DNA of 64,000 nt from the NCBI RefSeq assembly GCF_000317285.1, contig NZ_AJLN01000049.1:1-64000 (forward strand). Reading direction: 5' to 3'. The notes below the pieces were generated by a model. That model saw only the letters and a program-made list of their open reading frames with translations, did no database searches and was not told the origin of the DNA. The position numbers were made by a program, and so were the translations under genes. Of this stretch, positions 27,573-37,467 are shown one piece after another; the first letter of the stretch is position 1, and every line of letters starts with the position of its first letter. Origin of the DNA: Chlorogloeopsis fritschii PCC 6912 (GTDB taxonomy: Bacteria; Cyanobacteriota; Cyanobacteriia; Cyanobacteriales; Nostocaceae).

Positions 27573-27672
27573 AAATGCAATATCTATTTCATTATTAAAA
27601 ATAATAAATTTAAAAAGAAAAGCAGTCTGTGTATATTTAGATTTAGAGCAGAAAATTAAAAGTGTAAATTTT

Positions 27673-27894
27673 ATGTCTAGCTATCAAGAAGTATTACAAC
27701 AAGCTCAAAGTTTAACTCCTGAAGAACAAATACGCTTAATTGAAGATTTATCCAGTTTAATTCGTCAACGGGTGACGATGACATCTAAGCCAAAGCACAG
27801 CATTTTAGAATTGCGTGGGTTGGGTAAAGAAATCTGGAATAGTATTGATGCTCAAGAATATGTGAATCAGGAACGTGATTCATGGAATGGCTAG
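27673..27894 (+). CDS. VapB-like antitoxin
   Basis: This 73-residue protein begins SSYQEVLQQAQSLTPEEQIRLIEDLSSLIRQ, a two-helix pattern typical of short antitoxins paired with PIN toxins in cyanobacteria. The C-terminal part (LELRGLGKEIWNSIDAQEYVNQERDSWNG) has the acidic/aromatic look of the segment that lies across the toxin active site. No DNA-binding fold is certain. The stop codon overlaps the start of the PIN gene by 13 bp, so the pair is translationally coupled. Such pairs usually repress their own promoter; the AT-rich 90 bases upstream would hold it. Confidence 0.75.
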   Translation: MSSYQEVLQQAQSLTPEEQIRLIEDLSSLIRQRVTMTSKPKHSILELRGLGKEIWNSIDAQEYVNQERDSWNG

Positions 27895-28325
27895 TCCTGT
27901 TACATGGTCAAATTGTGGGATTGGATACTGCACCACTAATTTATTTTATTGAAGAAAATCCTAATTATTTGGATATTACAGATGTTTTCTTTGAAGCAAT
28001 ATTTCGTGGTGAAATTAGTGTTGTCACGTCAGTTTTGACTATCACAGAAGTGTTAGTCTATCCCTTACGACAAGGAAACACAACATTAGCTCAACAATAT
28101 CGTGAGATTTTGTTTAACTCCCAAGGGTTGACGACTATCGAAGTTTTTCCAGATATAGCTGAAACTGCTGCACAACTAAGAGCAAATTACAACTTAAGAA
28201 CCCCAGATGCTATTCAGATTGCTACTGCTATTCGTGGAGGTGCATCATTTTTCTTGACGAATGATGCGCGTTTACCATCGTTACCGGAATTATCAGTGCT
28301 AGTGTTGGAGCAGTTGATAGTGTAG
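27882..28325 (+). CDS. PIN-domain VapC-like RNase toxin
   Basis: The 147-residue protein shows the four acidic positions of PIN nucleases: D15 (GLDTAPLIYFIE), E56 (TITEVLVYP), D109 (LRTPDAIQIATA) and D128 (FLTNDARL). These bind Mg or Mn for RNA cleavage, commonly of tRNA or rRNA. The start ATG lies inside the end of the antitoxin gene in another frame. This gives a complete-looking type II toxin-antitoxin module. Nothing about its target can be read; note that the same window has an RNA repair pair (Hen1 and Pnkp) that could in principle mend such cuts. Confidence 0.85.
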   Translation: MEWLVLLHGQIVGLDTAPLIYFIEENPNYLDITDVFFEAIFRGEISVVTSVLTITEVLVYPLRQGNTTLAQQYREILFNSQGLTTIEVFPDIAETAAQLRANYNLRTPDAIQIATAIRGGASFFLTNDARLPSLPELSVLVLEQLIV

Positions 28326-28388
28326 TGATCGCACTCTGCACATACTCAAAGCGATCATCTGTATAAAAAGATGAGCGATCGCTAATCA

Positions 28389-28589
28389 TTATGATGGCAC
28401 TATGGGCGATCGCATTTTGGGAAGATGAGAGCGATCATACTTGGTGCATTCATCAATAGCATTCGGGCCAAATGGTAAACCTTTTGGGAGTTCTAATACG
28501 GGTAAAGTAAGATTCCAAATTTCTGCCTCACCATCAACGAAAGCACGACAGGCAGACTTAGTAATAACTGAATATTCGATGATTTGCAT
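28389..28589 (-). CDS. Possible small hypothetical protein near VapBC
   Basis: From ATG 28589 the frame encodes about 66 residues (MQIIEYSVITKSACRAFVDG, then LPVLELPKGLPFGPNA). The composition looks protein-like rather than random, but I cannot name a family. The frame can be extended upstream to 28637. The last codons run through HIP1-like GCGATCGC sequence. It may be a gene remnant in this accessory stretch. Confidence 0.35.
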   Translation of the reverse strand: MQIIEYSVITKSACRAFVDGEAEIWNLTLPVLELPKGLPFGPNAIDECTKYDRSHLPKMRSPIVPS

Positions 28590-28870
28590 TTTACTTTTTT
28601 CATTTTGTTCGACAGAACACAGGTTCAACAGAACCATCAGTAAAATATATCACAAATCAATTAATCATGTACGATAATTTATTGCATTAAATAATACCTT
28701 TGAACTTTTTGTAATCTATACTTTCATTCCATACTACTTATCACCTTTATCCTTAGTAAATAAGCAAAATAGATGTGCAAATTACAAAGCGGAACATACT
28801 ATATTTAGGTAGTATGGTTGAGGTTAGGGTTTCAGATGTTTAGTACCTGCCCGATGTCTTCAAAATTCAT

Positions 28871-29428
28871 TCACATCCATAAATTTTCTGGATTATCTTT
28901 GTCATCTTCCCATTTGAAAGGGTTGTTGGCAATGTATTCTCGAATTCGGTCTATAGAATCATCAGCAGGAATGATATGCTCGTAAAATCTTGGTTGCCAA
29001 CTAAAATGTTCTTGACTATTTTTTCTACACCAACGGGTAACGGATGCTTTGTAGGCATGAATAACAGCTTGCAGAGAACCAGGTTTTAAAGGCCCAAATT
29101 TATTCGTTTCTTCTGATTGTAGAGACGCGAAATTTCGCGTCTCTACATTAGGTGGACGGTCTATAACGACAATTCCATGCACATGATTGGGCATGATTAT
29201 ATATGTATCAATATCTGTATGTTCAAAATGACTAGGAATTTCTGCCCAGTATTGTTGTGCTATTTGCCCAATGTCTGATAATTGTATTTTCTCGGCTACT
29301 ACATCACCAAAAAAACAGGTGCGATCGCGCGTGCATATCGTCACGAAATACCAACCATTTGCTGCATAATCACGATTTGGCAACCTAAGAGATTCAACTC
29401 GATATTTGTCTTGAAATTTGGGCTTCAT
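28871..29428 (-). CDS. REP-associated tyrosine transposase (IS200-like, Y1)
   Basis: The 185-residue protein has the Y1/HUH layout: WYFVTICTRDR near the start, the metal-binding HUH in IMPNHVHGIVV (about 78-88), and the likely catalytic tyrosine in IREYIANNPFKW near the C-terminus. The family (RAYT) is a single-domain relative of IS200 transposases thought to move short palindromic REP sequences. A perfect 30-bp palindrome (half site TGTAGAGACGCGAAA) lies inside this coding sequence at 29118-29147, and an identical one lies 23 bp upstream of the start at 29451-29480. The internal copy codes for part of VETRNFASLQSE, an extra stretch between the HUH and the Tyr helix. The frame is intact. Confidence 0.9.
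   Translation of the reverse strand: MKPKFQDKYRVESLRLPNRDYAANGWYFVTICTRDRTCFFGDVVAEKIQLSDIGQIAQQYWAEIPSHFEHTDIDTYIIMPNHVHGIVVIDRPPNVETRNFASLQSEETNKFGPLKPGSLQAVIHAYKASVTRWCRKNSQEHFSWQPRFYEHIIPADDSIDRIREYIANNPFKWEDDKDNPENLWM
29118..29147. repeat. 30-bp perfect palindrome inside the transposase gene
   Basis: The half site TGTAGAGACGCGAAA is followed directly by its exact complement TTTCGCGTCTCTACA. It is identical to the copy at 29451-29480. Confidence 0.95.
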
Positions 29429-29450
29429 AGATTTGTCTGCATAAATAATT

Positions 29451-29480
29451 TGTAGAGACGCGAAATTTCGCGTCTCTACA
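29451..29480. repeat. 30-bp perfect palindrome upstream of the transposase gene
   Basis: Same half site and same length as the copy inside the transposase gene, with similar flanks (a T before, TTGG or TTAGG after). It lies between the transposase start and the chlH stop, so it might also act as a hairpin downstream of chlH. Confidence 0.95.
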
Positions 29481-29505
29481 TTGGATTTATTTACACAGTT
29501 ATAAC

Positions 29506-32500
29506 CTACTCAATTCCCTCAATCCGATCCTCAACCTCCTGGTACAACTCGCGCAAGCGTTCCAAATTACTCTCACTCGTCTCCCAATAACCACGCCCAT
29601 TTACTTCCAACAAAGTCGATACAATCTTGCGGAAAGAATGGGGGTTCATATTCATCAACCGCTTCTGCATCTCTTCATCCTGGATAAACGTGGTGTTCAC
29701 ATCCTCATAAACCCAGTTATCAACTGCACCCGCAGTCGCACTCCAACCCATTGTGTTTACCAATCGCTTGGAGAGTTCACGCACACCTTCGTAACCGTGA
29801 GACAGCATTCCTTCGTACCACTTGGGATTTAACAATTTGGTACGGGCATCCAAACGCACGGTTTCTGACAATGTCCGCACTTGAGCATTGGCAGTAGTGG
29901 TATCTGCAATGTAGGATGCTGGTGTTTTACCATCACCACGCAGACTTGACACAACTTTTGTGGGATCGGAGTCGAAGTAGTGGGAAACGTCGGTTAAGCT
30001 AATTTCGGAAGAGTCGAGGTTTTGGAAAGTTGCCTCAGCTGTTTTCAAGGAACTTTCAAAAATCTTCCGAGATTCTTCCATCGTGCCGGGGCTATCAGCA
30101 CTGAAGGCAAAAGATTTCCGATTCAAATACATTTCCTGCAATTCGGCTTCGCTTTCCCAAGTGCTGTTTTCCACTGCCAAGTTGATGTTTGACGAGTAAG
30201 AACCAGATGCGTTGGAGAAGACACGAGTCGCTGCTTGTCGCAGGTTAATTCCCATTTCCTCTGCTTGTTGCAAAGCGTGTTTGCGGACATAGTTCATTTC
30301 CACAGGTTCATCCGCTTCTGCTGCCATTTTTACCGCTTGATCCAGCAGGTTCATCTGGTTGATAAACAAGTCGCGGAATACGCCAGAACAGTTGATCACA
30401 ACGTCAATTCTGGGACGTCCCAACTCTTCTAGAGGTATTAATTCTAACTTGTTCACTCTTCCCAAGGCATCAGGAACCGGACGTGCACCAACCATCCACA
30501 TGATTTGTGCCAGTGATTCCCCGTAGGTCTTGATGTTATCTGTTCCCCAAAGTACTGAGGCGATGGTTTCGGGATACTTACCACCGTTTTCGGCCATGTG
30601 CCGCGCTAACAAGCGGTCTACAACAATTTTGGCTGATTGTACCGCCGCCGTTGTCGGGATGGCTTGAGGATCGAGGGCGTGGATATTTTTACCTGTGGGT
30701 AATACATCCGGGTTGCGAATGGGATCACCACCAGGCCCAGGTAGTATATACTCGCCTTCTAAGCCTTGGAGTAACGCACCGAGTTCGTTATCAGCGCACA
30801 CTTGCTGCAAGCAAAATTCCAGATACTCAAATAGCGGTTTTAAGGCTGTGGTATCAACCTTGGTATAACCAGCTTGATGCAAGGCTTCTACCCAAGGCTC
30901 TTTTTTGCCCATGTTAAAGAAGTTGAGCTTGGAAACAAAGGAAACTCTGCCTTCCGCGTCGGTTTGCTCTTTGACAAGAGCAGAAACTGCGGCACGGGTT
31001 GCCATCGTGATGTCTTGCAGCAGTTGGACATCTTCTAAAATGCCTAAGTCGCTGTTTTTGTAAATTTCGTCAATATCCCGTCCAACGCTATTGGCAATAA
31101 TGCGGGGCAAGCTTTGAATTTCTTCTTCTGTACGATCTAAGCCAGCAATATTAACGAGTGTAGCAACTGCTTCTTCTGCACTCGGCGGTTTGCCAATTAC
31201 GTGTAAACCGCAAGGCAACAGTCGCGATTCAATTTCCATCAACTTGCGGTACACCATGCCAACGATATTATCTCGCTCATCAGCGCTCATATCTTTGGCA
31301 TCGATTTCTGGCAAATTAATGTCTTTGTCTAAGTTCACCATCCGGCACTTATCCATGATGGTGTTAACAATGGGAATACCGCGTCCAGTATCTTTCAAGG
31401 TTTGGTAAGAACCAATTAAATCGCTGAGTTCTTTTAAACCCTTGTATAAACCAGCGTTTTCTGCTGGCGGAGTTAGGTAAGAAATTGTCTCAGCGTAGCC
31501 GCGACGCTTGGCAATTGTTGCCTCGCTGGGGTTATTGGCTGCGTAGTAATACAGATTGGGAATTGTACCAATTAGATTATCTGGATAACATTCGCCAGAC
31601 ATACCCATTTGTTTCCCTGGCATGAATTCCAAGGAACCGTGAGTACCGAAGTGCAGTACGGCGTCGGCTTTCCAAATTTGTTCTAGGTAAGTGTAGTATG
31701 CAGCAAAACCGTGATGGGGGCTGGCAGAACGAGAGAACAACAACCGCATCGGATCGCCTTCGTAACCGAAGGTAGGCTGAACGCCGATAAAGACGTTGCC
31801 AAAGTGCTTGCCGTATACTAGTAGATTTTGCCCATCGCTGTTGAGGTGTCCGGGAGGTGGCCCCCAGTTTTCTTCTAAGCGTTGGGAGTAGGGAGTAAAT
31901 TCTTCGTACTCAGGCACCGACATCCGATAGGCAATGTTCAGTTCCGGGCTGCTGTACTGTGCCTGGGCGTCGTGGATTACTTCTTGCATGAGCGCCTGAG
32001 CATTTTCCGGTAAGTCTGGCACGTCATAGCCATTGTTTTTGAGTGCTTTCATTACCTCGTAGATGGAACCGAATACATCTAAGTAAGCGGCGGTTCCCAC
32101 ATTACCCTTATCTGGCGGGAAGCTGAAAACGGTGATGGCAACTTTCTTTTCCAGCTTGGGTTTGCGACGCAGGTTTGCCCATTTCAGCGCTCGTTGCGCT
32201 ACTGCTTCGATCCGATCTTGGAGAGCGATCGCTTTTCCTGTCGCACCATCCCGTCCTGATAAAATTATCGGCTCAATTGCCCCATCCAACTCAGGAATAG
32301 CTATTTGCAAAGCTACTTGAATTGGGTGTAAGCCCAAATCGCTATCTAGCCACTCTTCGGTAGTTTGGAATACCAAGGGCAGGGCTACCATATAAGGACG
32401 ATTCAGACGCTTCAGCGCTTCTATTGCCTTAGGATGATCTTGCCGTGCCGGGCCACCTACTAATGCAAAACCTGTTAAAGATATTACTCCATCTACTAAG

Positions 32501-33492
32501 GGTGCTTTGCTCGTCGGCTCGTAGAAGTAGGCATCTACAGGCTTAGAAAAGTCCAAACCACCAGCAAATACAGGAATTACCCTTGCGCCCATTGCTTCTA
32601 GTTCCTGCACCATCGCCACGTAGTGAGCATCATCACCTGTCACTAAGTGTGTACGCTGCAACACTAAACCGATACAAGGGGCTAAAGGATCTTTCAAATC
32701 TTGGGAAATATCTGGGCGGCTATTGTACCAATTGAGGTATTCTCTGACATCCTCGAACATTGTTGTGGCTAAAGGATGCCAAATTCCCATATCAGGATAA
32801 ACAACCGGCTCTTGATATTGGAAAAGTGCAAAATTTTGTTTATCTAGATCTTTTAATACGTACTTATCAGTTAGCATCAGCAAGAAGTTTGCCAAATTCT
32901 CTGGAGAACCTCCTAGCCAATACTGAAAACTGAGCATGAAGTTTCTGGCGTCTTGTGCTTTGTCCATGGGCAGGAACTTAAGCACTTGTGGCAGAGTCCT
33001 TAGTAACTTCAGCATTGCATCTTCAAAACCAGCGCCGGATTTTTCCTTGCGCTTGCGCATAAATTGCGCAATTGCACTTTTAGACTGCCCTAATTGTGCC
33101 ATTGAGAAGGTGCCCATCTTATTTAGGCGCATCACTTCCGGCATAGACGGGAAGACTACGGCAACGTCAAGGCGATCGCGGTGTGGTTTTACGGCTTCTA
33201 CTACCTTTTGGGCTAAGTCTTCAATAAAAATCAGTGAAGCGATGAAGATATTGGCAGTCTCGACATCTTTTTTGAACTCCTCATAGTTCTCACCAGAGCG
33301 GAGTTCTTCAATCAAGTATCCACTAATTTCAATCGCCACCTTGGGATTGTTTTCGTTAATCGCCCTCACCGCTTGTGACAATGCACTCTGGTACTGGGAC
33401 TCTAACACGACATAGACCACCTTAATTAAATGACGCCCCCGTAGGTTATCGGGCGCAATATGTCTAATGGTGGACTTGACGTGGGTGAACAT
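29506..33492 (-). CDS. chlH: Magnesium chelatase subunit H
   Basis: The start at ATG 33492 ([14 protein letters not shown]) has a GAGGAAGC purine site before it and gives 1328 residues, the standard ChlH length; 64 upstream in-frame codons do not fit the family. ChlH binds protoporphyrin IX and, with ChlI and ChlD, inserts Mg2+ in the first committed step of chlorophyll synthesis. Family features include [19 protein letters not shown], the histidine-containing [19 protein letters not shown] and the C-terminal [12 protein letters not shown]-like region. No ChlI or ChlD gene is near. Note the neighbouring palindrome downstream and the divergent LpxB-like gene upstream. Confidence 0.97.
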   Translation of the reverse strand: MFTHVKSTIRHIAPDNLRGRHLIKVVYVVLESQYQSALSQAVRAINENNPKVAIEISGYLIEELRSGENYEEFKKDVETANIFIASLIFIEDLAQKVVEAVKPHRDRLDVAVVFPSMPEVMRLNKMGTFSMAQLGQSKSAIAQFMRKRKEKSGAGFEDAMLKLLRTLPQVLKFLPMDKAQDARNFMLSFQYWLGGSPENLANFLLMLTDKYVLKDLDKQNFALFQYQEPVVYPDMGIWHPLATTMFEDVREYLNWYNSRPDISQDLKDPLAPCIGLVLQRTHLVTGDDAHYVAMVQELEAMGARVIPVFAGGLDFSKPVDAYFYEPTSKAPLVDGVISLTGFALVGGPARQDHPKAIEALKRLNRPYMVALPLVFQTTEEWLDSDLGLHPIQVALQIAIPELDGAIEPIILSGRDGATGKAIALQDRIEAVAQRALKWANLRRKPKLEKKVAITVFSFPPDKGNVGTAAYLDVFGSIYEVMKALKNNGYDVPDLPENAQALMQEVIHDAQAQYSSPELNIAYRMSVPEYEEFTPYSQRLEENWGPPPGHLNSDGQNLLVYGKHFGNVFIGVQPTFGYEGDPMRLLFSRSASPHHGFAAYYTYLEQIWKADAVLHFGTHGSLEFMPGKQMGMSGECYPDNLIGTIPNLYYYAANNPSEATIAKRRGYAETISYLTPPAENAGLYKGLKELSDLIGSYQTLKDTGRGIPIVNTIMDKCRMVNLDKDINLPEIDAKDMSADERDNIVGMVYRKLMEIESRLLPCGLHVIGKPPSAEEAVATLVNIAGLDRTEEEIQSLPRIIANSVGRDIDEIYKNSDLGILEDVQLLQDITMATRAAVSALVKEQTDAEGRVSFVSKLNFFNMGKKEPWVEALHQAGYTKVDTTALKPLFEYLEFCLQQVCADNELGALLQGLEGEYILPGPGGDPIRNPDVLPTGKNIHALDPQAIPTTAAVQSAKIVVDRLLARHMAENGGKYPETIASVLWGTDNIKTYGESLAQIMWMVGARPVPDALGRVNKLELIPLEELGRPRIDVVINCSGVFRDLFINQMNLLDQAVKMAAEADEPVEMNYVRKHALQQAEEMGINLRQAATRVFSNASGSYSSNINLAVENSTWESEAELQEMYLNRKSFAFSADSPGTMEESRKIFESSLKTAEATFQNLDSSEISLTDVSHYFDSDPTKVVSSLRGDGKTPASYIADTTTANAQVRTLSETVRLDARTKLLNPKWYEGMLSHGYEGVRELSKRLVNTMGWSATAGAVDNWVYEDVNTTFIQDEEMQKRLMNMNPHSFRKIVSTLLEVNGRGYWETSESNLERLRELYQEVEDRIEGIE

Positions 33493-33825
33493 GCTTCCTC
33501 GGCTCCTTTGATGCGTGTTCTCTACTCCAGAAGTTCTGAAGGGCAATTGCCGCCTTTCAGACTTCCTCTCTATAGGCAATCTGAGTTTTGTTTTATCAGA
33601 AAAAGCTTGCTCACAGGCGATTTTGTCGCTTATCTGACACAAAACGATATAAATAATTAAATACTTTGTTACAAATATTGACAAGCAGAAAAGTGAATAC
33701 TTGCTTAATTGTAAATTTTTGTTAAATAAATCTAAAAATATATTTTATTCTTTTTACCTTCTGCCTTTGTTCTTACCTTCTGCCCTCTGCCTTCAATAAA
33801 CAAATCACCACCAGCCAATCAGAAA
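33493..33825. other. Divergent promoter region between chlH and the LpxB-like gene
   Basis: About 330 AT-rich bases. It should hold the chlH promoter and leader and the promoter for the plus-strand gene. CTTCTGCC-rich pyrimidine repeats (CTTCTGCCTTTGTTCTTACC TTCTGCC) occur near 33766-33797. No riboswitch-like structure is recognised. Confidence 0.5.
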
Positions 33826-35103
33826 ATGACTATGCCAGCAGTTGATATTTTGATTCTCTCAAACGGCCCCGGAGAAGTAACGACTTGGGTACGCCCAGTA
33901 GTGCGAGCATTACGTCAAAAGCTGGGAAATAACCGTTCAAAAGTAAGGATTTCGGTAATTTTATCGCCTTGCCCTAACGCCACTGGTAAAGAAACCGATA
34001 TAGCCCGTTCTTACCCAGAAGTAGATAGAGTGCAATCTGCAGAGCATTTTTGGCGTTTTTTGCTTTCGGGAAAAACCCAGGAAAATTGGGATTGGAGAAG
34101 TCGAGGTGTAGTTGTTTTTCTTGGTGGAGATCAATTTTTTCCTGTAGTTATTGGCAAAAGGCTTGGTTATAGTACGGTTGTTTACGCGGAATGGGAGGCA
34201 CGCTGGCACAGTTTAATCGATCGCTTTGGCGTGATGAAACCAGAAGTTGCTGCTAGAGCATCGCAAAAGTATGCCCATAAATTTGCCGTTGTGGGAGATT
34301 TGATGGCAGAAGCAGCTAGTGATTCGTCATTAGTCAGTAGTCATTTGTCCATAGCAGAAAACCAGGGACAAATGACTGAATTGATTGGTTTACTCCCTGG
34401 CTCCAAGGCGGCAAAATTATCTCAGGGAGTACCTTTAACTTTAGCGGCAGCAGAATACATTCACGCCAAAAGGCCGCAAACTAGATTTGTCATTCCCGTA
34501 GCGCCGACTTTAGATTTACAAACTTTAGCTAGTTTTGCCAATCCCCAGAAAAACCCTTTTGTGGAAACTTTCGGTTTTTCGTCAGCAGAATTATTTCATG
34601 ATCCGGCTCCTGTACTCAAAACCGCAACTGGTTTAACTATCGAATTGTTAACTCAAAATCCTGCCTACGAAATTCTTTCCAAGTGCTGTATATGCTTAAC
34701 AACCGTAGGAGCAAACACAGCCGAACTTGGCTCTTTAGCAGTGCCGATGATTGTTTTGCTTCCCACTCAACAATTAGATGCGATGAGAGCTTGGGATGGT
34801 TTGCCAGGATTGCTAGCAAATTTACCTGGCGTAGGTTCTGCCTTTGCTAAAGCTATCAACTGGTTTTTTTTGAGACGTAAAGGTTTATTAGCATGGCCTA
34901 ATATCTGGGCGCAAGAAATGGTTGTACCAGAGCTGGTAGGCAAACTTCAGCCGCAAGATGTAGGGGAGATGGTATTGAATTATTTGACTCATCCAGAAAA
35001 ACTAGAAGAAATACGAGCAAAACTGCGCAGTATCAGAGGAGAATCTGGTGCTGCGCAAAAACTTGCACAATTGGTGTGCGAGGAGATCGGGGATCGGGGC
35101 TAG
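33826..35103 (+). CDS. LpxB-related glycosyltransferase-like protein
   Basis: The 425-residue protein begins AVDILILSNGPGEVTTWVRP, the pattern of a cyanobacterial family usually annotated as lipid-A-disaccharide synthase-related. Other features: LGGDQFFPVVIGKRLGYSTVVYAEWEARW, VVGDLMAEA, LLPGSKAAKLSQGVPLTLAAAEY and the UDP-binding-like TTVGANTAELGSLAVPMIVLLPTQQLDA. It probably has the GT-B fold. Its substrate in cyanobacteria is not established, and true lipid A is generally absent there. A short stretch SSLVSSHLSIAENQGQM (34325-34377) is repeat-derived: it contains a heptamer TCATTAG and a 12-bp inverted repeat, AGTCATTTGTCC and GGACAAATGACT. The frame is intact. Confidence 0.8.
   Translation: MTMPAVDILILSNGPGEVTTWVRPVVRALRQKLGNNRSKVRISVILSPCPNATGKETDIARSYPEVDRVQSAEHFWRFLLSGKTQENWDWRSRGVVVFLGGDQFFPVVIGKRLGYSTVVYAEWEARWHSLIDRFGVMKPEVAARASQKYAHKFAVVGDLMAEAASDSSLVSSHLSIAENQGQMTELIGLLPGSKAAKLSQGVPLTLAAAEYIHAKRPQTRFVIPVAPTLDLQTLASFANPQKNPFVETFGFSSAELFHDPAPVLKTATGLTIELLTQNPAYEILSKCCICLTTVGANTAELGSLAVPMIVLLPTQQLDAMRAWDGLPGLLANLPGVGSAFAKAINWFFLRRKGLLAWPNIWAQEMVVPELVGKLQPQDVGEMVLNYLTHPEKLEEIRAKLRSIRGESGAAQKLAQLVCEEIGDRG
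34325..34377. repeat. Repeat insertion inside the LpxB-like gene
   Basis: TCATTAGTCAGTAGTCATTTG is a heptamer-type run and AGTCATTTGTCC (34339-34350) pairs exactly with GGACAAATGACT (34366-34377). It lies in a loop between GDLMAEA and IGLLPGSKA, a place tolerant of extra residues. Confidence 0.75.
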
Positions 35104-35235
35104 GAAAAGGAGTGGGAGAGTGTGTAAGTGGGAAAACTCTTCTCCTTGTCAGAGTGTCCCTGTGTCCTCTTCCCAATTTTGAATTTTGAATTTTGAATTG
35201 ATATGTCTCCCTATTCCCTGTCACCTGTCCCCTTC

Positions 35236-35625
35236 CTAATCTCCAGAAGACTTTCCATCCTGTCGCCCCAATTCGTACACGCCGCAACCGACACAGGCGA
35301 GTATGCCCATGCTAATTGCCCAGCTGCGTCCTAAACTGAGTTCTACTAGCCAATTACATAAAGTACCGATGCCGAGAAAAGGCAAAATGCTAAACAATGA
35401 GGCGTAGAAAGCGTTTTGCGATTCTCTTGCTTGACGAGTCTTTTCAAATTCTGACTTGCTCGTATAAAGCGATCGCTCGGCAAAGTTAAACCAGCGGTTG
35501 AGCATTTCGATTACCCATTCACTGACTGGCGAAAAACCTAAGTATAGCGCTAAAGACCATAAACTAGTTCCGGCTATCGCTACTGCATCCAAGTCAAAAC
35601 TAAAAGGCAATATCTCAGTCAGCAT
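35236..35625 (-). CDS. Small membrane protein of unknown function
   Basis: The 129-residue product has an N-terminal hydrophobic stretch (AIAGTSLWSLALYLGFSPV), a long amphipathic charged helix (WFNFAERSLYTSKSEFEKTR, then QARESQN), and two further hydrophobic segments (ASLFSILPFLGIGTLCNWLV and AISMGILACVGCGVYELG). So it is probably an integral membrane protein with three or four helices. I recognise no named family, though the pattern is conserved-looking and the ATG is well placed. It lies between the convergent LpxB-like gene and the panE gene, on the panE strand, 83 bp downstream of nothing closer than panE's end. Confidence 0.65.
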   Translation of the reverse strand: MLTEILPFSFDLDAVAIAGTSLWSLALYLGFSPVSEWVIEMLNRWFNFAERSLYTSKSEFEKTRQARESQNAFYASLFSILPFLGIGTLCNWLVELSLGRSWAISMGILACVGCGVYELGRQDGKSSGD

Positions 35626-35708
35626 TTTGTGTGGGAGTCCTGCGAAAATTTAATTAAATTTTTCTTTAAATACTAACTCCTGTCCTGCCCCCTGTAACCT
35701 ATACCTTG

Positions 35709-36656
35709 TTACATACTCAACTCTCTAATTTGAGCATCCAAAAATTTCAACTGATGGTACAAACAGCTAATTTGTAACAAATTCACGCCAGCTACAAGCG
35801 CTTTCCTTAATGGATTGCCAAAAATCGCTTCTACTTCCAAAGGGCGGCGCTCATCGTAGTCTATTTTCATGCTGGTGCGGTAAGGCTTCATTTTATCGGT
35901 ATAGTCCAGCATTTTGGCAATGAAGCGATCGCTAATTGTTCTACCAGAAGTTTTGGCTCCGGCAACAACTTCATACATCAACTGTTCTACTAATTTACGA
36001 GTGTAAGCATCAGCCATTAATTCACGTGTTGTGGCATTGAGAATCACAGATAGCCCATTGTAAGGGATATTCCACACCAGTTTTTGCCAACGTGCCAACA
36101 GTAAATCTTCAGCTAAATCAATCGGAATCCGAGCACGCTCAAAGTCATTGCCTATTTGCTGAATTCTGTCTGTATTGCCAACTGCTTGATAGTCAGGAGC
36201 GTACTCTCCCAAAGTAACTTTTCCATAATCGAGGTGATGAATATGCCCTGGCCCCAATTTATTAGAACACAAAAAGCATAACCCACCGATTACCCTATCA
36301 TTACCGACAATATCAGCTACTTCCTCTTCAATTCCCAGTCCATTCTGCAATACCAAAACTACGCCATTATCCTTGAGCACATGAGGTAACATCTGTGAAA
36401 GTAAATGATTTTGTGTTGTTTTTAATGCAACTACTACCACATCGCAACGCGGCATCTTTTCAACGTCATGGTAGGCATTGACTTGGGAAAGTGTAAAATC
36501 TCCATCCTTTGACTCGACGACTAAACCGTGTTGAGTTACGTGTTCATAGTCACTCTTAAGTAAAAAATGGACATCTAATCCAGCTTTTTGCAGTCTGGCA
36601 CCGTAGAATCCACCTAAAGCACCCGTTCCGAGAATGGCGTATCTGCGCTCCAACAT
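35709..36656 (-). CDS. panE: 2-dehydropantoate 2-reductase family (ketopantoate reductase)
   Basis: The 315-residue protein begins with the NADPH-binding AILGTGALGGFYGARL (GxGxxG, residues 7-12), followed by DVVVVALKTTQNH, where the lysine is the family's catalytic/substrate lysine, then LQNGLGIEEEVA, and the C-terminal ApbA domain with KLVWNIPYNGLSVI and EVEAIFGNPLRKA. PanE reduces ketopantoate to pantoate for pantothenate and coenzyme A; some relatives act on other ketoacids, so the substrate is not certain. No other pan gene is near. Confidence 0.9.
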   Translation of the reverse strand: MLERRYAILGTGALGGFYGARLQKAGLDVHFLLKSDYEHVTQHGLVVESKDGDFTLSQVNAYHDVEKMPRCDVVVVALKTTQNHLLSQMLPHVLKDNGVVLVLQNGLGIEEEVADIVGNDRVIGGLCFLCSNKLGPGHIHHLDYGKVTLGEYAPDYQAVGNTDRIQQIGNDFERARIPIDLAEDLLLARWQKLVWNIPYNGLSVILNATTRELMADAYTRKLVEQLMYEVVAGAKTSGRTISDRFIAKMLDYTDKMKPYRTSMKIDYDERRPLEVEAIFGNPLRKALVAGVNLLQISCLYHQLKFLDAQIRELSM

Positions 36657-37065
36657 TTTCTTTCTATGTCTAAAGAAGAGATAATTTAGAATTCATTATG
36701 GCTTCCCTCTTTTTCGTGGTAAACAACGACGATTGTCATAAATCTCCTTAACTGAGATCTTGCGCCTTTCTCACTAACCGTAGGGGAGCCAGTCGCTTGC
36801 GGAGAGAAGTCTGTAGACGCGGAGCGGCTTCCCGCAAGGGTGCGGCGGCTTCCGCCGATCAGAACTTCGGAGGGTTTCCCCGTTGTGCGAACTGGCGTTG
36901 GGCATTGCTTAGATTTGACTCAAACTGCCTTTTGCCTTTCAAGACAGATATGAATTAAGAGTATTAATTTCTGCTAATGATTACCATTACTTAATCAAAA
37001 GTAATATTAATTTACTTTTATTTAATATTTTATTTAAAATCTTCCTAATATTAATGGTGAAATAA
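36657..37065. other. Intergenic region carrying a family B' repeat
   Basis: GGGGAGCCAGTCGCTTGCGG at about 36783 and GAACTGGCGTTGGGC at about 36888-36902 are inverted ends of one element; the interior is GC-rich (GCGGCTTCCCGCAAGGGTGC, GGCGGCTTCCGCCGATC) and can fold into several hairpins. The rest, 36900-37065, is AT-rich and should hold the promoter of the fasciclin gene. Confidence 0.7.
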
Positions 37066-37467
37066 ATGGCTGATATAGTTGATATTGCTGTTAATGCCGA
37101 CTCTTTTAAAACTCTGGTAACTGCCGTACAAGCAGCAGGATTAGTAGATACACTAAAAAGTCCTGGGCCATTTACAGTCTTTGCACCCACTGATGATGCT
37201 TTTGCAAAATTACCACCTGGAACTATTCAAACTTTAGTACAAAATATTCCTCAGTTAACGCGAATTTTAAAGTATCATGTTGTGCCTGGAAAACTTAAAA
37301 AGAATGATTTAGCAAAACTTGGTACTGTGACTTCTGTGGAAGGTTCAACAATTAAGATTGATTGTTCTGATGGATTTGAAGTTAAAAATGCCACTGTTTT
37401 AGCAGCAGATATAGAAGCCGACAATGGTGTAATTCACGTTATCGACACAGTCATTCTCATGGGTTAA
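37066..37467 (+). CDS. Fasciclin (FAS1) domain protein
   Basis: The 133-residue protein is a single FAS1 domain: [20 protein letters not shown], then [19 protein letters not shown] (about 39-57), the YH motif in [10 protein letters not shown], and the closing [16 protein letters not shown]1 domains act in adhesion or, in bacteria and algae, in stress-linked surface proteins. No signal peptide is visible, unlike many exported members, so it may be cytosolic, as in several cyanobacterial homologues. It stands alone. Confidence 0.93.
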   Translation: MADIVDIAVNADSFKTLVTAVQAAGLVDTLKSPGPFTVFAPTDDAFAKLPPGTIQTLVQNIPQLTRILKYHVVPGKLKKNDLAKLGTVTSVEGSTIKIDCSDGFEVKNATVLAADIEADNGVIHVIDTVILMG

